A DNA stretch of 64,000 nucleotides, taken from the NCBI RefSeq assembly GCF_000734965.1, contig NZ_JMTB01000074.1:1-64000 (forward strand), given 5' to 3'. The notes under the pieces were generated by a model. The model worked only from the letters and a program-made list of their open reading frames with translations. It had not been told where the DNA came from and did not search any database. Shown here piece after piece: positions 31,665 through 42,331 of this stretch. This DNA is from Trabulsiella guamensis ATCC 49490 (GTDB taxonomy: Bacteria > Pseudomonadota > Gammaproteobacteria > Enterobacterales > Enterobacteriaceae). Both the position numbers and the translations under genes were made by a program. Position 1 is the first letter of the stretch. Every line of letters begins with the position of its first letter.

Positions 31665-31747
31665 GAGTTTGTCCGGTATCAATATTGCGACTCAGTATAG
31701 ATAATACGGAAGGATGGGTTTTTGATATGAGTCGTCTCAATGATTAT

Positions 31748-33040
31748 TCAATCAAATAGTAACGTCCGCAAACCAGCCGCTTTATTATCGATTTCCTGCC
31801 ATTCCTGTTCCGGGTCGGAACCGCTCACGATGCCGGCGCCGGCATATAAGCGTAACGTTTTACCATCAACTTTAGCCGAGCGCAGCGCCACGCAAAACTC
31901 GCTTTGCTGACGAGACAGATAACCTGCCGACCCGGCGTACCATCCCCGGGTAAAAGGCTCATGCTGTTCGATCCAGGCGCGGGCCGGAGTGCGGGGCAAA
32001 CCTGCGACAGCGGCGGTGGGTTGCAATAAATGCAGGCAAAGCTCGTCGTCCGCTTGCGCCAGTTCTGTCCAGATGCAACGCCGCAAATGCTGCACTTTGC
32101 GCAGCGTGACCACTTGCGGCGGGAGCACTTCCAGTGTCTGCACCGCCGTTTGTAAGCGCTGGCAAATATCTTCCACCACCAGCATATTTTCACGCTGGTT
32201 TTTATCGTCCTTCATCAGCCAGTCGGCGAGTAGTTGCGCCTGCGCCTCGTCAGGATGACTCGCCACCGTCCCCGCCAGCGCTTCGGTGCGGAGCAGTTTG
32301 CCACGACGACGCCATAACCGCTCGGGCGAAGATCCGAGGAAAGCGTGACCGGCATCAAAAGCCTGATAGAAATGATAGCAGCGCAGATTCAGACGACGGC
32401 TGGCGGCCATGATCGCCCCGGCATTGAGGGCGTCGGTAAACGTGAGATCGGTAGCTCTGGCGAGCACGACTTTGTCCAGCGCGCCGCTGCCGATGGTGGC
32501 GATAGCATCGCTGACCAGTTGTATCCAGTGAGGATGATCGGGATGGTGCCGTTCCGCCTGCAAGGTCACCTGCAACTGCGGCAGGAGTTTCCCCTCTTTC
32601 AGGGAAGCAAAAAATTCACGCGCCCGCGTCGCATCGTCGCGCAATGAACGATCGCTGTATAGCACCAGCCGCAGTGAAGCGTTTCCGGCATTACGCCGCC
32701 ACTCCAGACGCGGCAGAAACAACGCACCCTGCTGCGGGTTAAACGCATTCATACCACAAATACGTAAATCGTCGGGGAGTTCCGGCTCCTGCAAAAAACG
32801 GCTGGCCCCGGCGAGCGAGGTGAAGGATTTCACCGCCCCCAGCGCCGCGATTTCGTCATCGCCATTACGCTGTTGCCAGTAAAACTGCGGCCAGCAGTGC
32901 TGACTGCAGAGCCAGGAGAGCGGATCGAAAGAATCATTCAGCGGGAAGGCGACATCGACAATATGCACGCCAGGCGAATCCGGAAAATCCGCGGCTAAGG
33001 CAGCCTGCAGATTCTCCAGTGCAGCAGATATGGATTGCAC
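31748..33040 (-). CDS. menF: Menaquinone-specific isochorismate synthase MenF
   Basis: Converts chorismate to isochorismate and so starts the menaquinone branch. It has 430 residues (E. coli 431). The chorismate-binding domain shows LDKVVLARATDL (active-site Lys), LGSSPERLWRR, RTEALAGT and the metal-binding segment AGAGIVSGSDPEQEWQEI. The start is GTG at 33040: the family N-terminus begins at VQSIS and GGGGAGG lies five bases before it, so a longer upstream start is rejected. First gene of the men operon. Confidence 0.97.
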   Translation of the reverse strand: MQSISAALENLQAALAADFPDSPGVHIVDVAFPLNDSFDPLSWLCSQHCWPQFYWQQRNGDDEIAALGAVKSFTSLAGASRFLQEPELPDDLRICGMNAFNPQQGALFLPRLEWRRNAGNASLRLVLYSDRSLRDDATRAREFFASLKEGKLLPQLQVTLQAERHHPDHPHWIQLVSDAIATIGSGALDKVVLARATDLTFTDALNAGAIMAASRRLNLRCYHFYQAFDAGHAFLGSSPERLWRRRGKLLRTEALAGTVASHPDEAQAQLLADWLMKDDKNQRENMLVVEDICQRLQTAVQTLEVLPPQVVTLRKVQHLRRCIWTELAQADDELCLHLLQPTAAVAGLPRTPARAWIEQHEPFTRGWYAGSAGYLSRQQSEFCVALRSAKVDGKTLRLYAGAGIVSGSDPEQEWQEIDNKAAGLRTLLFD

Positions 33041-33126
33041 GCGAACCTCCCCGAAACTAAAAACCACATACTATACAGGGTACTACAGAAAAAGAGCAGT
33101 ACCCCGAATTAGGGAGGTTCCGTCAG

Positions 33127-33432
33127 TTAGCGGCGAGCCAGTAGCAGACCTAACACCAGCCCGGCCGCAGCACCGACGCCAATTCCCTGCCAGGGTTTAT
33201 CATGCACGTAATCATCGGCACGGTAAACGGCCTGTTTGGCGCGGTAATAGTAGGTGTCCGAAGCCTGGCTGACGCGGGTTTTCACGTCGTGCAGCGCCTG
33301 TTCAGCACGCGCTTTCAGCTCGATATACTTCTGGTCAGCCGGATCGCCAGAGGAGCGTAAGACTTCTTCCAGCGTTTCACTCAGCAGAGTCAGGTCGTCA
33401 TCAATACGTGAATCATAAGAATGATAAGACAT
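33127..33432 (-). CDS. elaB: Tail-anchored membrane protein ElaB (DUF883)
   Basis: A 101-residue DUF883-family protein, the E. coli length. A charged, helical N-terminal part (DDDLTLLSETLEEVLRSSG) precedes a C-terminal membrane anchor (GIGVGAAAGLVLGLLLARR) with a glycine zipper. In E. coli ElaB and its paralogue YqjD are stationary-phase inner-membrane proteins, and YqjD binds ribosomes. The start at 33432 has GGAGA eight bases upstream; a longer frame starts 15 codons earlier but lacks family support. The gap to menF is 86 bases. Confidence 0.95.
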   Translation of the reverse strand: MSYHSYDSRIDDDLTLLSETLEEVLRSSGDPADQKYIELKARAEQALHDVKTRVSQASDTYYYRAKQAVYRADDYVHDKPWQGIGVGAAAGLVLGLLLARR

Positions 33433-33473
33433 TACTTTTTCTCCCATTTTTAGAGCCTGTCCGCTAACTATAG

Positions 33474-33935
33474 TCAAAGTGACGCAACCTCGCGCGCCAT
33501 GCCGATATGCGCAATGCCATCTTCATCATAGACATCGGTTACTGCGACAAAGCCAAAGTGACCATAAAAACGTTGTAAATGTGCCTGCGCGCCGAGATAC
33601 AACGCCTTCTGCGGCCAGTACTGACGGCAGCTTTCCAGTGTTTTTTCCATCAGCTGATAACCGAGTTTTTCGCCCCGCGCGGCCGGACTGATGATGACGC
33701 GGCCAATAACCACCGGCTCCAGCTCGTCATCGCTTTTCAGAATCCTCGCATAAGCCACCAGTTGATCGCCTCGCCAGCCGAGAATATGTCGGTTTTCACC
33801 CACCAGATCTTCGCCATCGATGTCCTGATATGGGCACGTTTGTTCCACGACAAACACTTCACAGCGCAGTTGTAGCAGCGCATAAAGTTGTGAAACGGAA
33901 AGTTGGGAATGATGAAGATCCTGCCACTGAATCAT
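33474..33935 (-). CDS. elaA: GNAT-family acetyltransferase ElaA
   Basis: A 153-residue GCN5-related N-acetyltransferase. The acetyl-CoA region is visible as [22 protein letters not shown], with [21 protein letters not shown] after it. It matches E. coli ElaA; the physiological substrate is not known to me. I chose the ATG at 33935 (MIQWQDLHH) and rejected an upstream extension of 87 codons that runs into the divergent rbn gene. The elaA and rbn starts are only 54 bases apart, so their promoters overlap. Confidence 0.95.
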   Translation of the reverse strand: MIQWQDLHHSQLSVSQLYALLQLRCEVFVVEQTCPYQDIDGEDLVGENRHILGWRGDQLVAYARILKSDDELEPVVIGRVIISPAARGEKLGYQLMEKTLESCRQYWPQKALYLGAQAHLQRFYGHFGFVAVTDVYDEDGIAHIGMAREVASL

Positions 33936-33989
33936 GTTGTGCTCCGTTATACTGTGTACTTTCGTGAATGCGGTAATGGGGAAACGGTT

Positions 33990-34907
33990 TTGGAATTGAT
34001 ATTTCTGGGGACATCCGCCGGCGTGCCGACCCGTACCCGTAATATGACGTCGATAATACTGAATTTGCAACAGCCTACAGTGGCAGAGACCTGGCTTTTT
34101 GACTGCGGCGAAGGCACGCAGCATCAGTTTCTGAAAACGGATCTGCATCCTGGCAAACTGAATAAAATCTTTATTACGCACCTGCATGGCGATCATCTGT
34201 TTGGCTTGCCCGGTCTGTTATGCAGCCGCTCAATGCAGGGGAATTCGCTACCGTTAACGCTGTACGGCCCCAAAGGGCTAAAAGAGTTTGTCGAGGTGGC
34301 GCTACGGCTCAGCGGGTCATGGACCGACTACCCGTTAACTGTTGAAGAAATCTCCTCAGGCCTTGTGTTTGATGATCAGCACTACAAAGTGACGGCATAC
34401 CCGCTTAACCATCCGCTGGAATGTTATGGCTATCGGATTGAGGAACACGACAAACCCGGTACGCTAGATGCCGCGGCACTGATCGAAGACGACGTGCCCC
34501 CCGGTCCGCTGTTCCAGTTGCTTAAGCAGGGCCAGACGGTGACGCTGGAAGACGGTCGCATTATCGACGGCAATCGGTACCTCGGCCCCGCCACTCCCGG
34601 CCGGAAGCTGGCGATTTTTGGCGATACCGCCCCTTGCCCGGCGGCGCTGGATTTGGCGTGCGGGGTCGATTTGATGGTGCATGAGGCGACACTCGAAGCG
34701 GCGATGGAGGAGAAAGCTAATAGCCGCGGGCACTCCTCCACACTTCAGGCTGCCGCCCTGGCGGAAGCGGCTGGCGTTAAACGGCTGGTCATCACCCACG
34801 TCAGCTCGCGCTACGACGCCGAAGGGTGCCAGCGTTTACTTGACGAATCCCGGTCACGCTTCGCTAATACACTGCTGGCGGAAGACTTTATGACAATTTC
34901 GCTTTAA
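33990..34907 (+). CDS. rbn: Ribonuclease BN (RNase Z family)
   Basis: A zinc-dependent metallo-beta-lactamase-fold RNase that processes tRNA 3' ends and has exo- and endonuclease activity. From TTG at 33990 it has 305 residues, the E. coli length. The metal-binding motif is HLHGDH ([16 protein letters not shown]), with FGDTAPC, VHEATLE and ITHVSSRYD further on. The start is TTG because the family begins [16 protein letters not shown] and TGGGGA lies about seven bases upstream; an upstream ATG frame would extend into elaA. Confidence 0.96.
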   Translation: MELIFLGTSAGVPTRTRNMTSIILNLQQPTVAETWLFDCGEGTQHQFLKTDLHPGKLNKIFITHLHGDHLFGLPGLLCSRSMQGNSLPLTLYGPKGLKEFVEVALRLSGSWTDYPLTVEEISSGLVFDDQHYKVTAYPLNHPLECYGYRIEEHDKPGTLDAAALIEDDVPPGPLFQLLKQGQTVTLEDGRIIDGNRYLGPATPGRKLAIFGDTAPCPAALDLACGVDLMVHEATLEAAMEEKANSRGHSSTLQAAALAEAAGVKRLVITHVSSRYDAEGCQRLLDESRSRFANTLLAEDFMTISL

Positions 34908-34921
34908 TGCGTAAAAGGCGC

Positions 34922-34948
34922 TGCACTTTTATCCGCGTATGCCGATAA
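34922..34948 (+). promoter_or_regulatory. Candidate sigma-28 (FliA) promoter for cheV
   Basis: An exact match to the flagellar sigma factor -10 element, GCCGATAA at 34941-34948, is preceded after 11 bases by TGCACTTT (34922-34929), a 5 of 8 match to TAAAGTTT. It lies 38 bases before cheV. This fits class 3 flagellar control of a chemotaxis gene. The -35 element is weak and the call was made by eye. Confidence 0.65.
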
Positions 34949-34986
34949 CTCAGGAGTAGAGCATTTTCCTTTCTTCTGAGGGCACG

Positions 34987-35991
34987 ATGGATAATTTCCA
35001 GAAAGATATCGATGACAGGGCGAATCTCACCCTGTCTAACCGCTTTGAGCTGTTGCTGTTTCGTCTCGGTGAAACCGTGCAAGGTGAAAAATCAGAACTG
35101 TTTGGCATCAACGTTTTCAAGCTGCGCGAAATCGTCCCTATGCCCGCCTACACCAAACCCGCCGGTATTAAGCATCCTGTACTGGGAATGGTGAACATCC
35201 GCGATCAAATTATTCCGGTCATCGACCTGCCGTCGGTGGCTGGCTGCAAGCCCGTCAACGGGCTCAACATTTTATTGATTACCGAATATGCGCGCAGCGT
35301 ACAGGCGTTTGCGGTGGAATCGGTTGAAAACATTATTCGCCTCGACTGGACGCAGATCCACACGGCGGAAAAAGCGGTTAACGGCCAGTACATCACCAGC
35401 ATCGCCTGTCTGGATGACGACAAAGACAGCAACAATCTGGCGATGGTGATCGACGTTGAACAGATCCTGTATGACATCGTCCCTGCCGATCATGATCTTC
35501 ACGCGACGCACCTCGAGGCGCCAAAACTGAAGATCAAACCGGGTGCGACGGCAATTGTTGCTGAAGACTCCAAAGTGGCGCGCGCGATGCTCGAAAAAGG
35601 GCTGAAAGCGATGGATATCCCGGCGCAGATGCACGTGACCGGTAAAGAAGCATGGGAAAAAATCGAGAAGCTGGCGGAAGAAGCACAGACAGCAGGCATA
35701 CCGATCTCTGATAAAATCGCGCTGGTGCTGACCGACCTCGAAATGCCGGAAATGGACGGTTTTACCTTAACGCGCAAAATCAAAACCGATGAGCGACTGA
35801 AGCATATTCCGGTAGTGATCCATTCGTCGCTGTCAGGCAATGCCAACGAAGACCATATCCGTAAAGTGCGCGCCGATGGCTACGTTGCGAAATTTGAGAT
35901 CAACGAATTGTCGTCAGTGATTGAGGAAGTGCTTGAGCGAGCTGACCAGAAAACTGGCGGGCCGTTGATCAGTCGTCGGCAAATCGCGTAA
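34987..35991 (+). CDS. cheV: Chemotaxis coupling protein CheV
   Basis: A 334-residue fusion of a CheW-like coupling domain (about 15-165; FGINVFKLREIV, LGMVNIRDQIIPVIDL) and a C-terminal receiver domain (about 185-320) with phospho-acceptor Asp250 (LVLTDLEMPEMDGF), acidic residues near AEDSKVAR and the Lys in VAKFEI. CheV links chemoreceptors to the CheA kinase and tunes adaptation. E. coli K-12 lacks CheV; Salmonella carries one at this locus. It has its own sigma-28-like promoter and is bounded by a terminator, so it forms a single-gene unit between rbn and nuoN. Confidence 0.95.
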   Translation: MDNFQKDIDDRANLTLSNRFELLLFRLGETVQGEKSELFGINVFKLREIVPMPAYTKPAGIKHPVLGMVNIRDQIIPVIDLPSVAGCKPVNGLNILLITEYARSVQAFAVESVENIIRLDWTQIHTAEKAVNGQYITSIACLDDDKDSNNLAMVIDVEQILYDIVPADHDLHATHLEAPKLKIKPGATAIVAEDSKVARAMLEKGLKAMDIPAQMHVTGKEAWEKIEKLAEEAQTAGIPISDKIALVLTDLEMPEMDGFTLTRKIKTDERLKHIPVVIHSSLSGNANEDHIRKVRADGYVAKFEINELSSVIEEVLERADQKTGGPLISRRQIA

Positions 35992-36006
35992 TCAAATCCC
36001 CCATTA

Positions 36007-36030
36007 AAAAACCCGCCGAAGCGGGTTTTT
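36007..36030. terminator. Bidirectional terminator between cheV and nuoN
   Basis: A perfect ten-base-pair stem, AAAAACCCGC (36007-36016) and GCGGGTTTTT (36021-36030), with loop CGAA and flanking A and T runs. It lies between the convergent cheV and the nuo operon and can end both. Confidence 0.95.
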
Positions 36031-36036
36031 TTGTTT

Positions 36037-37494
36037 TTACAGCATCGGCATCGCCAGCTGGACAATGCTAATGAGCGGTTGCGGCCAGACGCCCAGGATC
36101 AGCACCAGCAGCGCGGAGATCAGCACCACGATCCCCCCGGCGCTGTACTGCCAGTTGGTCGGCGCATCGCGATTCAGTTGCTGCGGCGCGCTCAGATACA
36201 GACTCACCGCGACGCGCAGGTAATAGTAGAGACCGATTGCTGAACCAATCACCACTGCCGCCGTCAGCCACCACAGGTGCGCATTCACACCCACTGCCAG
36301 CACATAGAATTTACCGATAAAGCCGAGCGTCATCGGGATCCCCGCCAGTGACAGCATCATCACCGTCATTACCGCCGACAGAATCGGACGGTGCCAGAAC
36401 AGACCACGGTAGGAGAACAGAGAATCTGCATCCGGGCCACGGTATGGGCTGGACATCAGGCTCACCACGCCAAACGCGCCGAGGCTACTGAACAAATAAC
36501 CGGCCAGATAAACACCAACCGTTTCCATTGACATCTCGCCACTGTGCAGCGCAATCAGCGCCACCAGCAGGTAGCCGAGATGAGAGATGGAGGAGTAACC
36601 GAGCAGACGTTTGATGTTAGTCTGACTCAGCGCCATCAGATTACCGAAGATGATAGAGGCGAAGGCGATAATGCCCAGCACTACGCGAACGGCTTCGCTG
36701 TCGCCGACCGGCATATACAGGAACAGACGCATCACCACACCAAAAATAGCTATCTTGCTGGCAGTTGCCAGGAAGGTAGAGACTGGCGCAGGCGCCCCCT
36801 GATACACGTCTGGCGTCCACAGGTGGAACGGCACCAGCGACAGTTTGAAGCCGAGACCCACGATCATCATGCCCAGACCCGCCAGCAGCAGCGGCTCATG
36901 CAGCGCGTTGTCCGCCAGACTTTTACCGAGCGCCACGAACGACAGGTTGCCGGAATTGGCATACACCAGCGCCATACCGAACAGCAGGAATGACGACGCT
37001 GCGGCGGAGAGGATGGTGTATTTGATGCTCGCTTCCAGAGATCGTTTCTGGCGGAATGCGTAGCCAATCAGGCCGAACAGCGGCAAAGAGATCAGTTCAA
37101 TACCAAGGAACAGCGCTGCCAGATGGTTCGCGTTCGCCAGCAGGATCCCCCCCAGCGCCGCAATCAGCACCAGCAGGTAGAACTCTTCTTTGTTGTCGGT
37201 GTAGCCTTCAAGCCACGGATAGGCAAAGGTACAGGTGGCGAGGCTCGCCAGCAGCACCAGACCGGTGTAGAGCATGGCATAGCCATCAACGCGCATCAGC
37301 GGCGTGACGTCCATGGCTCCGGCCTGTCCAACGTACCAGAGCGACACGAGCGCGACGTTCAGCCCAATGACTGACAGCGTGGCATTGAGAAAATGGTTGC
37401 GTCGCCACGCAATGGAGAGCATCACAACCACCACCGTCAAGCCGACGATCAGCAGCGGTAGCAGCGCGATCAGTTGTTGTGGAGTTATTGTCAT
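36037..37494 (-). CDS. nuoN: NADH-quinone oxidoreductase subunit N
   Basis: An antiporter-like proton-pumping membrane subunit of complex I. It has 485 residues, the E. coli length, with about fourteen hydrophobic helices. Family features include the transmembrane lysine segments [19 protein letters not shown] and [28 protein letters not shown]. It is the last gene of the nuo operon, starting six bases after nuoM. Confidence 0.98.
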   Translation of the reverse strand: MTITPQQLIALLPLLIVGLTVVVVMLSIAWRRNHFLNATLSVIGLNVALVSLWYVGQAGAMDVTPLMRVDGYAMLYTGLVLLASLATCTFAYPWLEGYTDNKEEFYLLVLIAALGGILLANANHLAALFLGIELISLPLFGLIGYAFRQKRSLEASIKYTILSAAASSFLLFGMALVYANSGNLSFVALGKSLADNALHEPLLLAGLGMMIVGLGFKLSLVPFHLWTPDVYQGAPAPVSTFLATASKIAIFGVVMRLFLYMPVGDSEAVRVVLGIIAFASIIFGNLMALSQTNIKRLLGYSSISHLGYLLVALIALHSGEMSMETVGVYLAGYLFSSLGAFGVVSLMSSPYRGPDADSLFSYRGLFWHRPILSAVMTVMMLSLAGIPMTLGFIGKFYVLAVGVNAHLWWLTAAVVIGSAIGLYYYLRVAVSLYLSAPQQLNRDAPTNWQYSAGGIVVLISALLVLILGVWPQPLISIVQLAMPML

Positions 37495-37500
37495 GGCGAT

Positions 37501-39030
37501 TTACGGCCTTGTAGTAGAAACAGAATTAACAAACCACTGCTGGATATTGCCCATTGCAGAGTGCGAAGTATCCAGAATTGGCTGCGGGTAAAAGCCCAAC
37601 AGCACCAGCAGCACGACCAGCAACAGGATGATAAACAGCTCGCGCAGCGACATCCCCGGCAGTTCTTGTGCCGCAATCTCACTTTTCGCTTTACCGAAGT
37701 AAGCGCGATGCAGCATCGCCAGTGAGTAAACGGACGCAAAGACCAGACCGAACGTTGAAATCACGGTAATGACCGGCACTACATGGAAGCTGCCGAACAG
37801 GATCATGAATTCGCCGACGAAGTTCCCGGTACCCGGCATACCCAGCGTCGCCACAGCAAAGAACAGTGACAGCGCCGGCAGCCATTTAATTTTGCTCCAC
37901 AGACCGCCCATCATGCGCATGTCACGCGTGTGCAGACGTTCATACAACTGACCGCAGATGATGAACAGACCCGCCGCAGACAGACCGTGCGCAATCATCT
38001 GGATCACCGCACCCTGGTAGGCCAACTGGCTACCGGTATAGATTGCAATCAGCACGAAGCCCATGTGCGAGACAGAGGTGTAGGCAATCAGACGCTTGAT
38101 GTCTGTCTGAGCGAAGGCCATCCATGCGCCGTAGAAAATGCCAATCACACCCAGCCACATGGCAATCGGCGCGAACTCGGCAGAAGCGTTTGGGAACAGC
38201 GGCAGCGAGAAGCGCAGCAGACCGTAAGCCGCGGTTTTCAGCAAAATCCCCGCAAGGTCAACAGAACCGGCAGTCGGTGCCTGAGAGTGCGCGTCAGGCA
38301 ACCAGCCATGCAGCGGTACCACCGGCATTTTCACCGCAAAGGCGATGAAGAAACCGAGCATCAGCAGGTATTCCACGCCGTGAGACATCGGCGTTTTCAG
38401 TAAGTCTTCGTAGCTGAACGTCCAGATGCCGGTAGCGTTGTAGTGCACAAACACCAGCGCCAGAATGGCAATCAGCATCACCAGACCGCTCGCCTGGGTG
38501 TAGATGAAGAACTTGGTTGCCGCCGTGATACGCGTTTTACCGTCTGACGCTTTGTGACCCCACAGCGCAATCAGGAAGTACATCGGCACCAGCATCATTT
38601 CCCAGAAGAAGAAGAACAGGAACATGTCGATGGCAAGAAACACGCCGATAACGCCGCCCAGGATCCACATCAGGTTGAGGTGGAAAAAGCCCTGGTATTT
38701 CTCGATTTCACGCCAGGAACAGAGTACCGCCAGCACACCGAGCAGACCGGTCAGCACCACCATCAGCAGCGACAAACCGTCAATAGCCAGATGGATGTTG
38801 ATGCCGAAGCGCGGGATCCACGGCAGGATATATTCAGACTGCCACTGAGGAATTCCGGCGGATTGCGTCAGAGAGTAGCCGCCCTGCAACCAGAGTTGCA
38901 GGCCTAGCGCCAGCGTCAGTCCCATCGTGATCAGCGCGATCCAGCGTGGCACCTTCACACCGAAGCGTTCGGTCTGCCAGCAGAGGAAGCCGCCGATAAA
39001 CGGGATTAAAATTAACCAAGGTAATAACAT
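37501..39030 (-). CDS. nuoM: NADH-quinone oxidoreductase subunit M
   Basis: An antiporter-like proton-pumping subunit of 509 residues, as in E. coli. Conserved elements are WEMMLVPMYFLI with the key transmembrane Glu (Glu144 in E. coli), AFAVKMPVVPLHGWLPDAHSQAP (Lys234 region) and QTDIKRLIAYTSVSHMGFV. It lies between nuoL (41-base gap) and nuoN (6-base gap). Confidence 0.98.
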   Translation of the reverse strand: MLLPWLILIPFIGGFLCWQTERFGVKVPRWIALITMGLTLALGLQLWLQGGYSLTQSAGIPQWQSEYILPWIPRFGINIHLAIDGLSLLMVVLTGLLGVLAVLCSWREIEKYQGFFHLNLMWILGGVIGVFLAIDMFLFFFFWEMMLVPMYFLIALWGHKASDGKTRITAATKFFIYTQASGLVMLIAILALVFVHYNATGIWTFSYEDLLKTPMSHGVEYLLMLGFFIAFAVKMPVVPLHGWLPDAHSQAPTAGSVDLAGILLKTAAYGLLRFSLPLFPNASAEFAPIAMWLGVIGIFYGAWMAFAQTDIKRLIAYTSVSHMGFVLIAIYTGSQLAYQGAVIQMIAHGLSAAGLFIICGQLYERLHTRDMRMMGGLWSKIKWLPALSLFFAVATLGMPGTGNFVGEFMILFGSFHVVPVITVISTFGLVFASVYSLAMLHRAYFGKAKSEIAAQELPGMSLRELFIILLLVVLLVLLGFYPQPILDTSHSAMGNIQQWFVNSVSTTRP

Positions 39031-39071
39031 AGCTGCGTATGTCCCTTATATTCTAAATTCAGTACTTGAAA

Positions 39072-40913
39072 TCAACGCAATACCATCAACAGCGCCAATA
39101 CCACCACGGCGCCGATGCTCATGGATGCGACATACCAGCGCAGATAACCGTTCTCGCTGAACAGCAGACCTTTACCTGCAAAGCGGGACAGAATTGCCGG
39201 AATGTTCATCAGCGCATTCAGCGGATCGCGCTTCAGCAGCCATGCAATGCCGAGGAATGGCTTCACAAAGACTTTGTCATACAGCCAGTCGAAGCCCCAC
39301 GCATTGAACCACCAGGTTCCCAGCAGACGACCCGGCCCGCTGTTCGCAACGGCAGTAACCAGCGTGCGTTGACCCAGCCACAGCCAGGCGGCGATCAGAA
39401 TGCCCGCAATTGCTACCACGCCGGAGGTGATTTCCAGAGTCATGACGCGGCCATGTTCCAGTTCCGTCGTCTGTGGCAGCACACCCGCCAGCGGCGGCAC
39501 AATCATTGCGCCAACGAAGGTGGAGAGGATCAGCAGCACAATCAGCGGCAGATGATGGGTAACCCCCTTCCCTGCGTGCGCGTGGATCTGCTCTTTGCCG
39601 TGGAAGACAATGAAGATCATACGGAAGGTATAGAGTGAGGTCATAAACGCCCCGACCAGACCTGCCACCATCAGATTGATATGACCGTTCGCCAACGCAC
39701 CGGCAAGGATTTCGTCCTTACTGAAGAAGCCCGCGGTGATAAGCGGCAGCGCAGCCAGCGCGGCGCCCCCCACCAGGAAGCAGACATACACCAGCGGAAT
39801 CGACTTACGCAGGCCACCCATTTTGAAGATGTTCTGTTCGTGATGACAGGCGAGGATCACCGAGCCCGACGACAGGAACAGCAGCGCTTTGAAGAACGCG
39901 TGAGTCATCAGGTGGAAAATGGCTGCATCCCACGCCTGCACGCCCAGCGCCAGGAACATGTAGCCGATCTGGCTCATGGTGGAATAGGCCAACACGCGTT
40001 TGATGTCGGTTTGCACCAGCGCCGCAAAACCTGCCAGCACCAGCGTGACCGCACCAACGATGCCGACCAGATGCAGAATTTCCGGCGTCATCAGGAACAG
40101 GCCGTGTGTACGGGCAATCAGGTAAACGCCCGCGGTCACCATGGTCGCGGCGTGGATCAGCGCGGAGACAGGCGTCGGGCCCGCCATCGCGTCAGCAAGC
40201 CAGGTCTGCAACGGCAGCTGGGCGGATTTACCGACCGCGCCACCGAGCAGCATCAGCGTGGCCCACATCAACATGTTGTTACCGTTAGCAAAGTGCGCCG
40301 GTGCCAGTTCGACCATCTCGCGGAAATTCAGGGTGCCCAGCTCGTTGTAGAGAATGAACAGCGCGAACGCGAGGAAAACGTCACCCACACGGGTCACAAC
40401 GAAGGCTTTAATCGCCGCCGCACCGTTCTTCGGATCGGTGTAGTAGAAACCGATCAGCAGGTAAGAGCACAGACCCACCCCTTCCCAGCCGAGATACATA
40501 AGCAGCAGGTTGTCGGCCAGTACCAGTACCACCATGCTGGCGATGAACAGGTTGGTGTACGCGAAGAAACGGGAGTACCCCTCTTCACCACGCATATACC
40601 AGGAGGCGAACATGTGGATCAGGAAGCCCACACCGGTGACAACAGACAGCATGGTCAGCGACAGACCATCCAGCACCAGGTTGAAGCCGATGTTGAAGTC
40701 ACCGACTGACATCCAGGTCCACAGCGGGACACTGAACGCCTGCTGGCCATTATTGAAGAAATCAACGCCAACAAACGCGGTGACCAGCGCCGCCAGGCCA
40801 ATCGAACCCACACCGACCGTGGCGGACAGGTTTTCCGACCAGCGGCCACGGGTGAAAGCCAGCAGCACAAAGCCAATCAATGGCAAAATTATGGTTAAGG
40901 CAAGCATGTTCAT
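39072..40913 (-). CDS. nuoL: NADH-quinone oxidoreductase subunit L
   Basis: The distal antiporter-like subunit, with the long lateral helix that runs along the membrane arm. It has 613 residues, as in E. coli. Conserved segments are [20 protein letters not shown] (key Glu144), [27 protein letters not shown] (Lys229 region) and [19 protein letters not shown]. The start overlaps the nuoK stop by four bases. Confidence 0.98.
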   Translation of the reverse strand: MNMLALTIILPLIGFVLLAFTRGRWSENLSATVGVGSIGLAALVTAFVGVDFFNNGQQAFSVPLWTWMSVGDFNIGFNLVLDGLSLTMLSVVTGVGFLIHMFASWYMRGEEGYSRFFAYTNLFIASMVVLVLADNLLLMYLGWEGVGLCSYLLIGFYYTDPKNGAAAIKAFVVTRVGDVFLAFALFILYNELGTLNFREMVELAPAHFANGNNMLMWATLMLLGGAVGKSAQLPLQTWLADAMAGPTPVSALIHAATMVTAGVYLIARTHGLFLMTPEILHLVGIVGAVTLVLAGFAALVQTDIKRVLAYSTMSQIGYMFLALGVQAWDAAIFHLMTHAFFKALLFLSSGSVILACHHEQNIFKMGGLRKSIPLVYVCFLVGGAALAALPLITAGFFSKDEILAGALANGHINLMVAGLVGAFMTSLYTFRMIFIVFHGKEQIHAHAGKGVTHHLPLIVLLILSTFVGAMIVPPLAGVLPQTTELEHGRVMTLEITSGVVAIAGILIAAWLWLGQRTLVTAVANSGPGRLLGTWWFNAWGFDWLYDKVFVKPFLGIAWLLKRDPLNALMNIPAILSRFAGKGLLFSENGYLRWYVASMSIGAVVVLALLMVLR

Positions 40914-41212
40914 CCACGCAACTCACTTACTGAATCGATGTTCAGATTCTGGCGGCGACGATGGAGCTGCAGCAGCAGCGCCAGGCCAATACTCGCTTCC
41001 GCAGCCGCAAGGCTAATCGCGAGGATATACATCACCTGACCGTCGGTCTGGCCCCAGTAGCTGCCGGCAACCACAAATGCCAGCGCGGCGGCGTTAATCA
41101 TGATTTCCAGGCTAATCAGCATAAACAGCAGATTGCGGCGGATAACCAGACCGGTAAGACCGAGAACAAACAGGATCGCGGCGAGGATCAGTCCATGTGT
41201 TAAGGGGATCAT
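40910..41212 (-). CDS. nuoK: NADH-quinone oxidoreductase subunit K
   Basis: A 100-residue, three-helix membrane subunit homologous to MrpC. The functional glutamates of the membrane arm are in [15 protein letters not shown] and [15 protein letters not shown]. Both ends overlap neighbours by four bases (ATGA with nuoJ upstream, and with nuoL downstream), which implies coupled translation. Confidence 0.97.
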   Translation of the reverse strand: MIPLTHGLILAAILFVLGLTGLVIRRNLLFMLISLEIMINAAALAFVVAGSYWGQTDGQVMYILAISLAAAEASIGLALLLQLHRRRQNLNIDSVSELRG

Positions 41213-41763
41213 GCGTGTTCCTCCGTTTTTCTTTTCGCGCGGTCATCGGTGCGGTTGCTCAGCACTTCACCGGCGCGATCTTCACGCCCAACGTGGAAGG
41301 CGACAACCAGACCCGCCAGCAGCAGCATAGACGCCAGCTCAACCGCCAGTACGTACGGTCCGAACAGCGTAATGCCGACGGCTTTCGCGCTGATGGCATT
41401 GCCATCGATGCCCTGATCGTTAAGGCCGAGAATGGCGTACACGATCACTGCCAGCAGTACCGCTGACAGAATAGCCGGGCCAATCCAGATTTGCGGCTGC
41501 AGCCATTTGCGTTCCTGGTCGATTTCTGAGCCGCCCAGGTTGAGCATCATCACCACGAAAACGAACAGCACCATGATGGCCCCGGCATAGACGATGATTT
41601 CCAGCGCACCAGCGAAGTAAGCGCCCAGCGAAAAGAACACCCCGGAGATCGCCAGCAGCGAAATAATCAGGTACAGCAACGCATGCACCGGATTGGTGTG
41701 GGTAATCACCCTCAGGGTAGCCAGGATGGCGATAAGGCCACAGATATAAAAAGCGAATTCCAT
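41209..41763 (-). CDS. nuoJ: NADH-quinone oxidoreductase subunit J
   Basis: A 184-residue membrane subunit with about five helices. The conserved third helix reads [23 protein letters not shown], with a pi-bulge region important for proton coupling. It matches E. coli NuoJ in length and ends in a charged tail. It lies 11 bases after nuoI and overlaps nuoK by four. Confidence 0.97.
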   Translation of the reverse strand: MEFAFYICGLIAILATLRVITHTNPVHALLYLIISLLAISGVFFSLGAYFAGALEIIVYAGAIMVLFVFVVMMLNLGGSEIDQERKWLQPQIWIGPAILSAVLLAVIVYAILGLNDQGIDGNAISAKAVGITLFGPYVLAVELASMLLLAGLVVAFHVGREDRAGEVLSNRTDDRAKRKTEEHA

Positions 41764-41774
41764 TGCCCCTCTCC

Positions 41775-42317
41775 TTACGGTAACAGGCTCTTGACGTCGA
41801 TAGGTTTGGCTTCGTTTTCCGCCTCGCCCTTATCTTTGCCGTCGATTGCCATACCCGCCATCCGGTAGAAGTTATATTCCGGGTATTTGCCCGGACCGGA
41901 AATCAGCAGATCCTCTTTCTCGTACACCAGATCCTGACGCTTGTATTCGCCCAGCTCAAAGTCCGGGGTCAACTGAATCGCCGTGGTCGGGCACGCTTCT
42001 TCACACAGACCGCAGAAAATGCAGCGTGAGAAGTTAATGCGGAAAAATTCCGGATACCAGCGGCCATCTTTGGTCTCTGCTTTTTGCAGAGAGATACAGC
42101 CTACCGGGCACGCTACCGCACACAGGTTACAGGCAACGCAGCGCTCGGAACCGTCCGGGTCGCGCGTCAGTACAATGCGTCCGCGATAACGTGGCGCCAG
42201 ATAAACCGGCTCCTCGGGATACATGCGCGTTTCGCGTTTGGCGAACGCATGCAGGCCGATCATCCAGATACTGCGAACCTGGGTGCCGAAGCCTACCAAT
42301 AATTCTTTTAAGGTCAT
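41775..42317 (-). CDS. nuoI: NADH-quinone oxidoreductase subunit I
   Basis: The ferredoxin-like subunit that holds clusters N6a and N6b. It has 180 residues, as in E. coli. Two 4Fe-4S motifs are visible: [15 protein letters not shown] at about 60-74 and [15 protein letters not shown] at about 99-113. It bridges NuoG to NuoB near the membrane and lies 14 bases after nuoH. Confidence 0.98.
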   Translation of the reverse strand: MTLKELLVGFGTQVRSIWMIGLHAFAKRETRMYPEEPVYLAPRYRGRIVLTRDPDGSERCVACNLCAVACPVGCISLQKAETKDGRWYPEFFRINFSRCIFCGLCEEACPTTAIQLTPDFELGEYKRQDLVYEKEDLLISGPGKYPEYNFYRMAGMAIDGKDKGEAENEAKPIDVKSLLP

Positions 42318-42331
42318 GGTCTTTTCACCCC

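Noticed and set aside
39681..40709. A 342-codon open frame on the plus strand opposite nuoL
   Set aside because: Lies fully over the conserved nuoL; the product is His/Arg/Gln-rich and not membrane-like.
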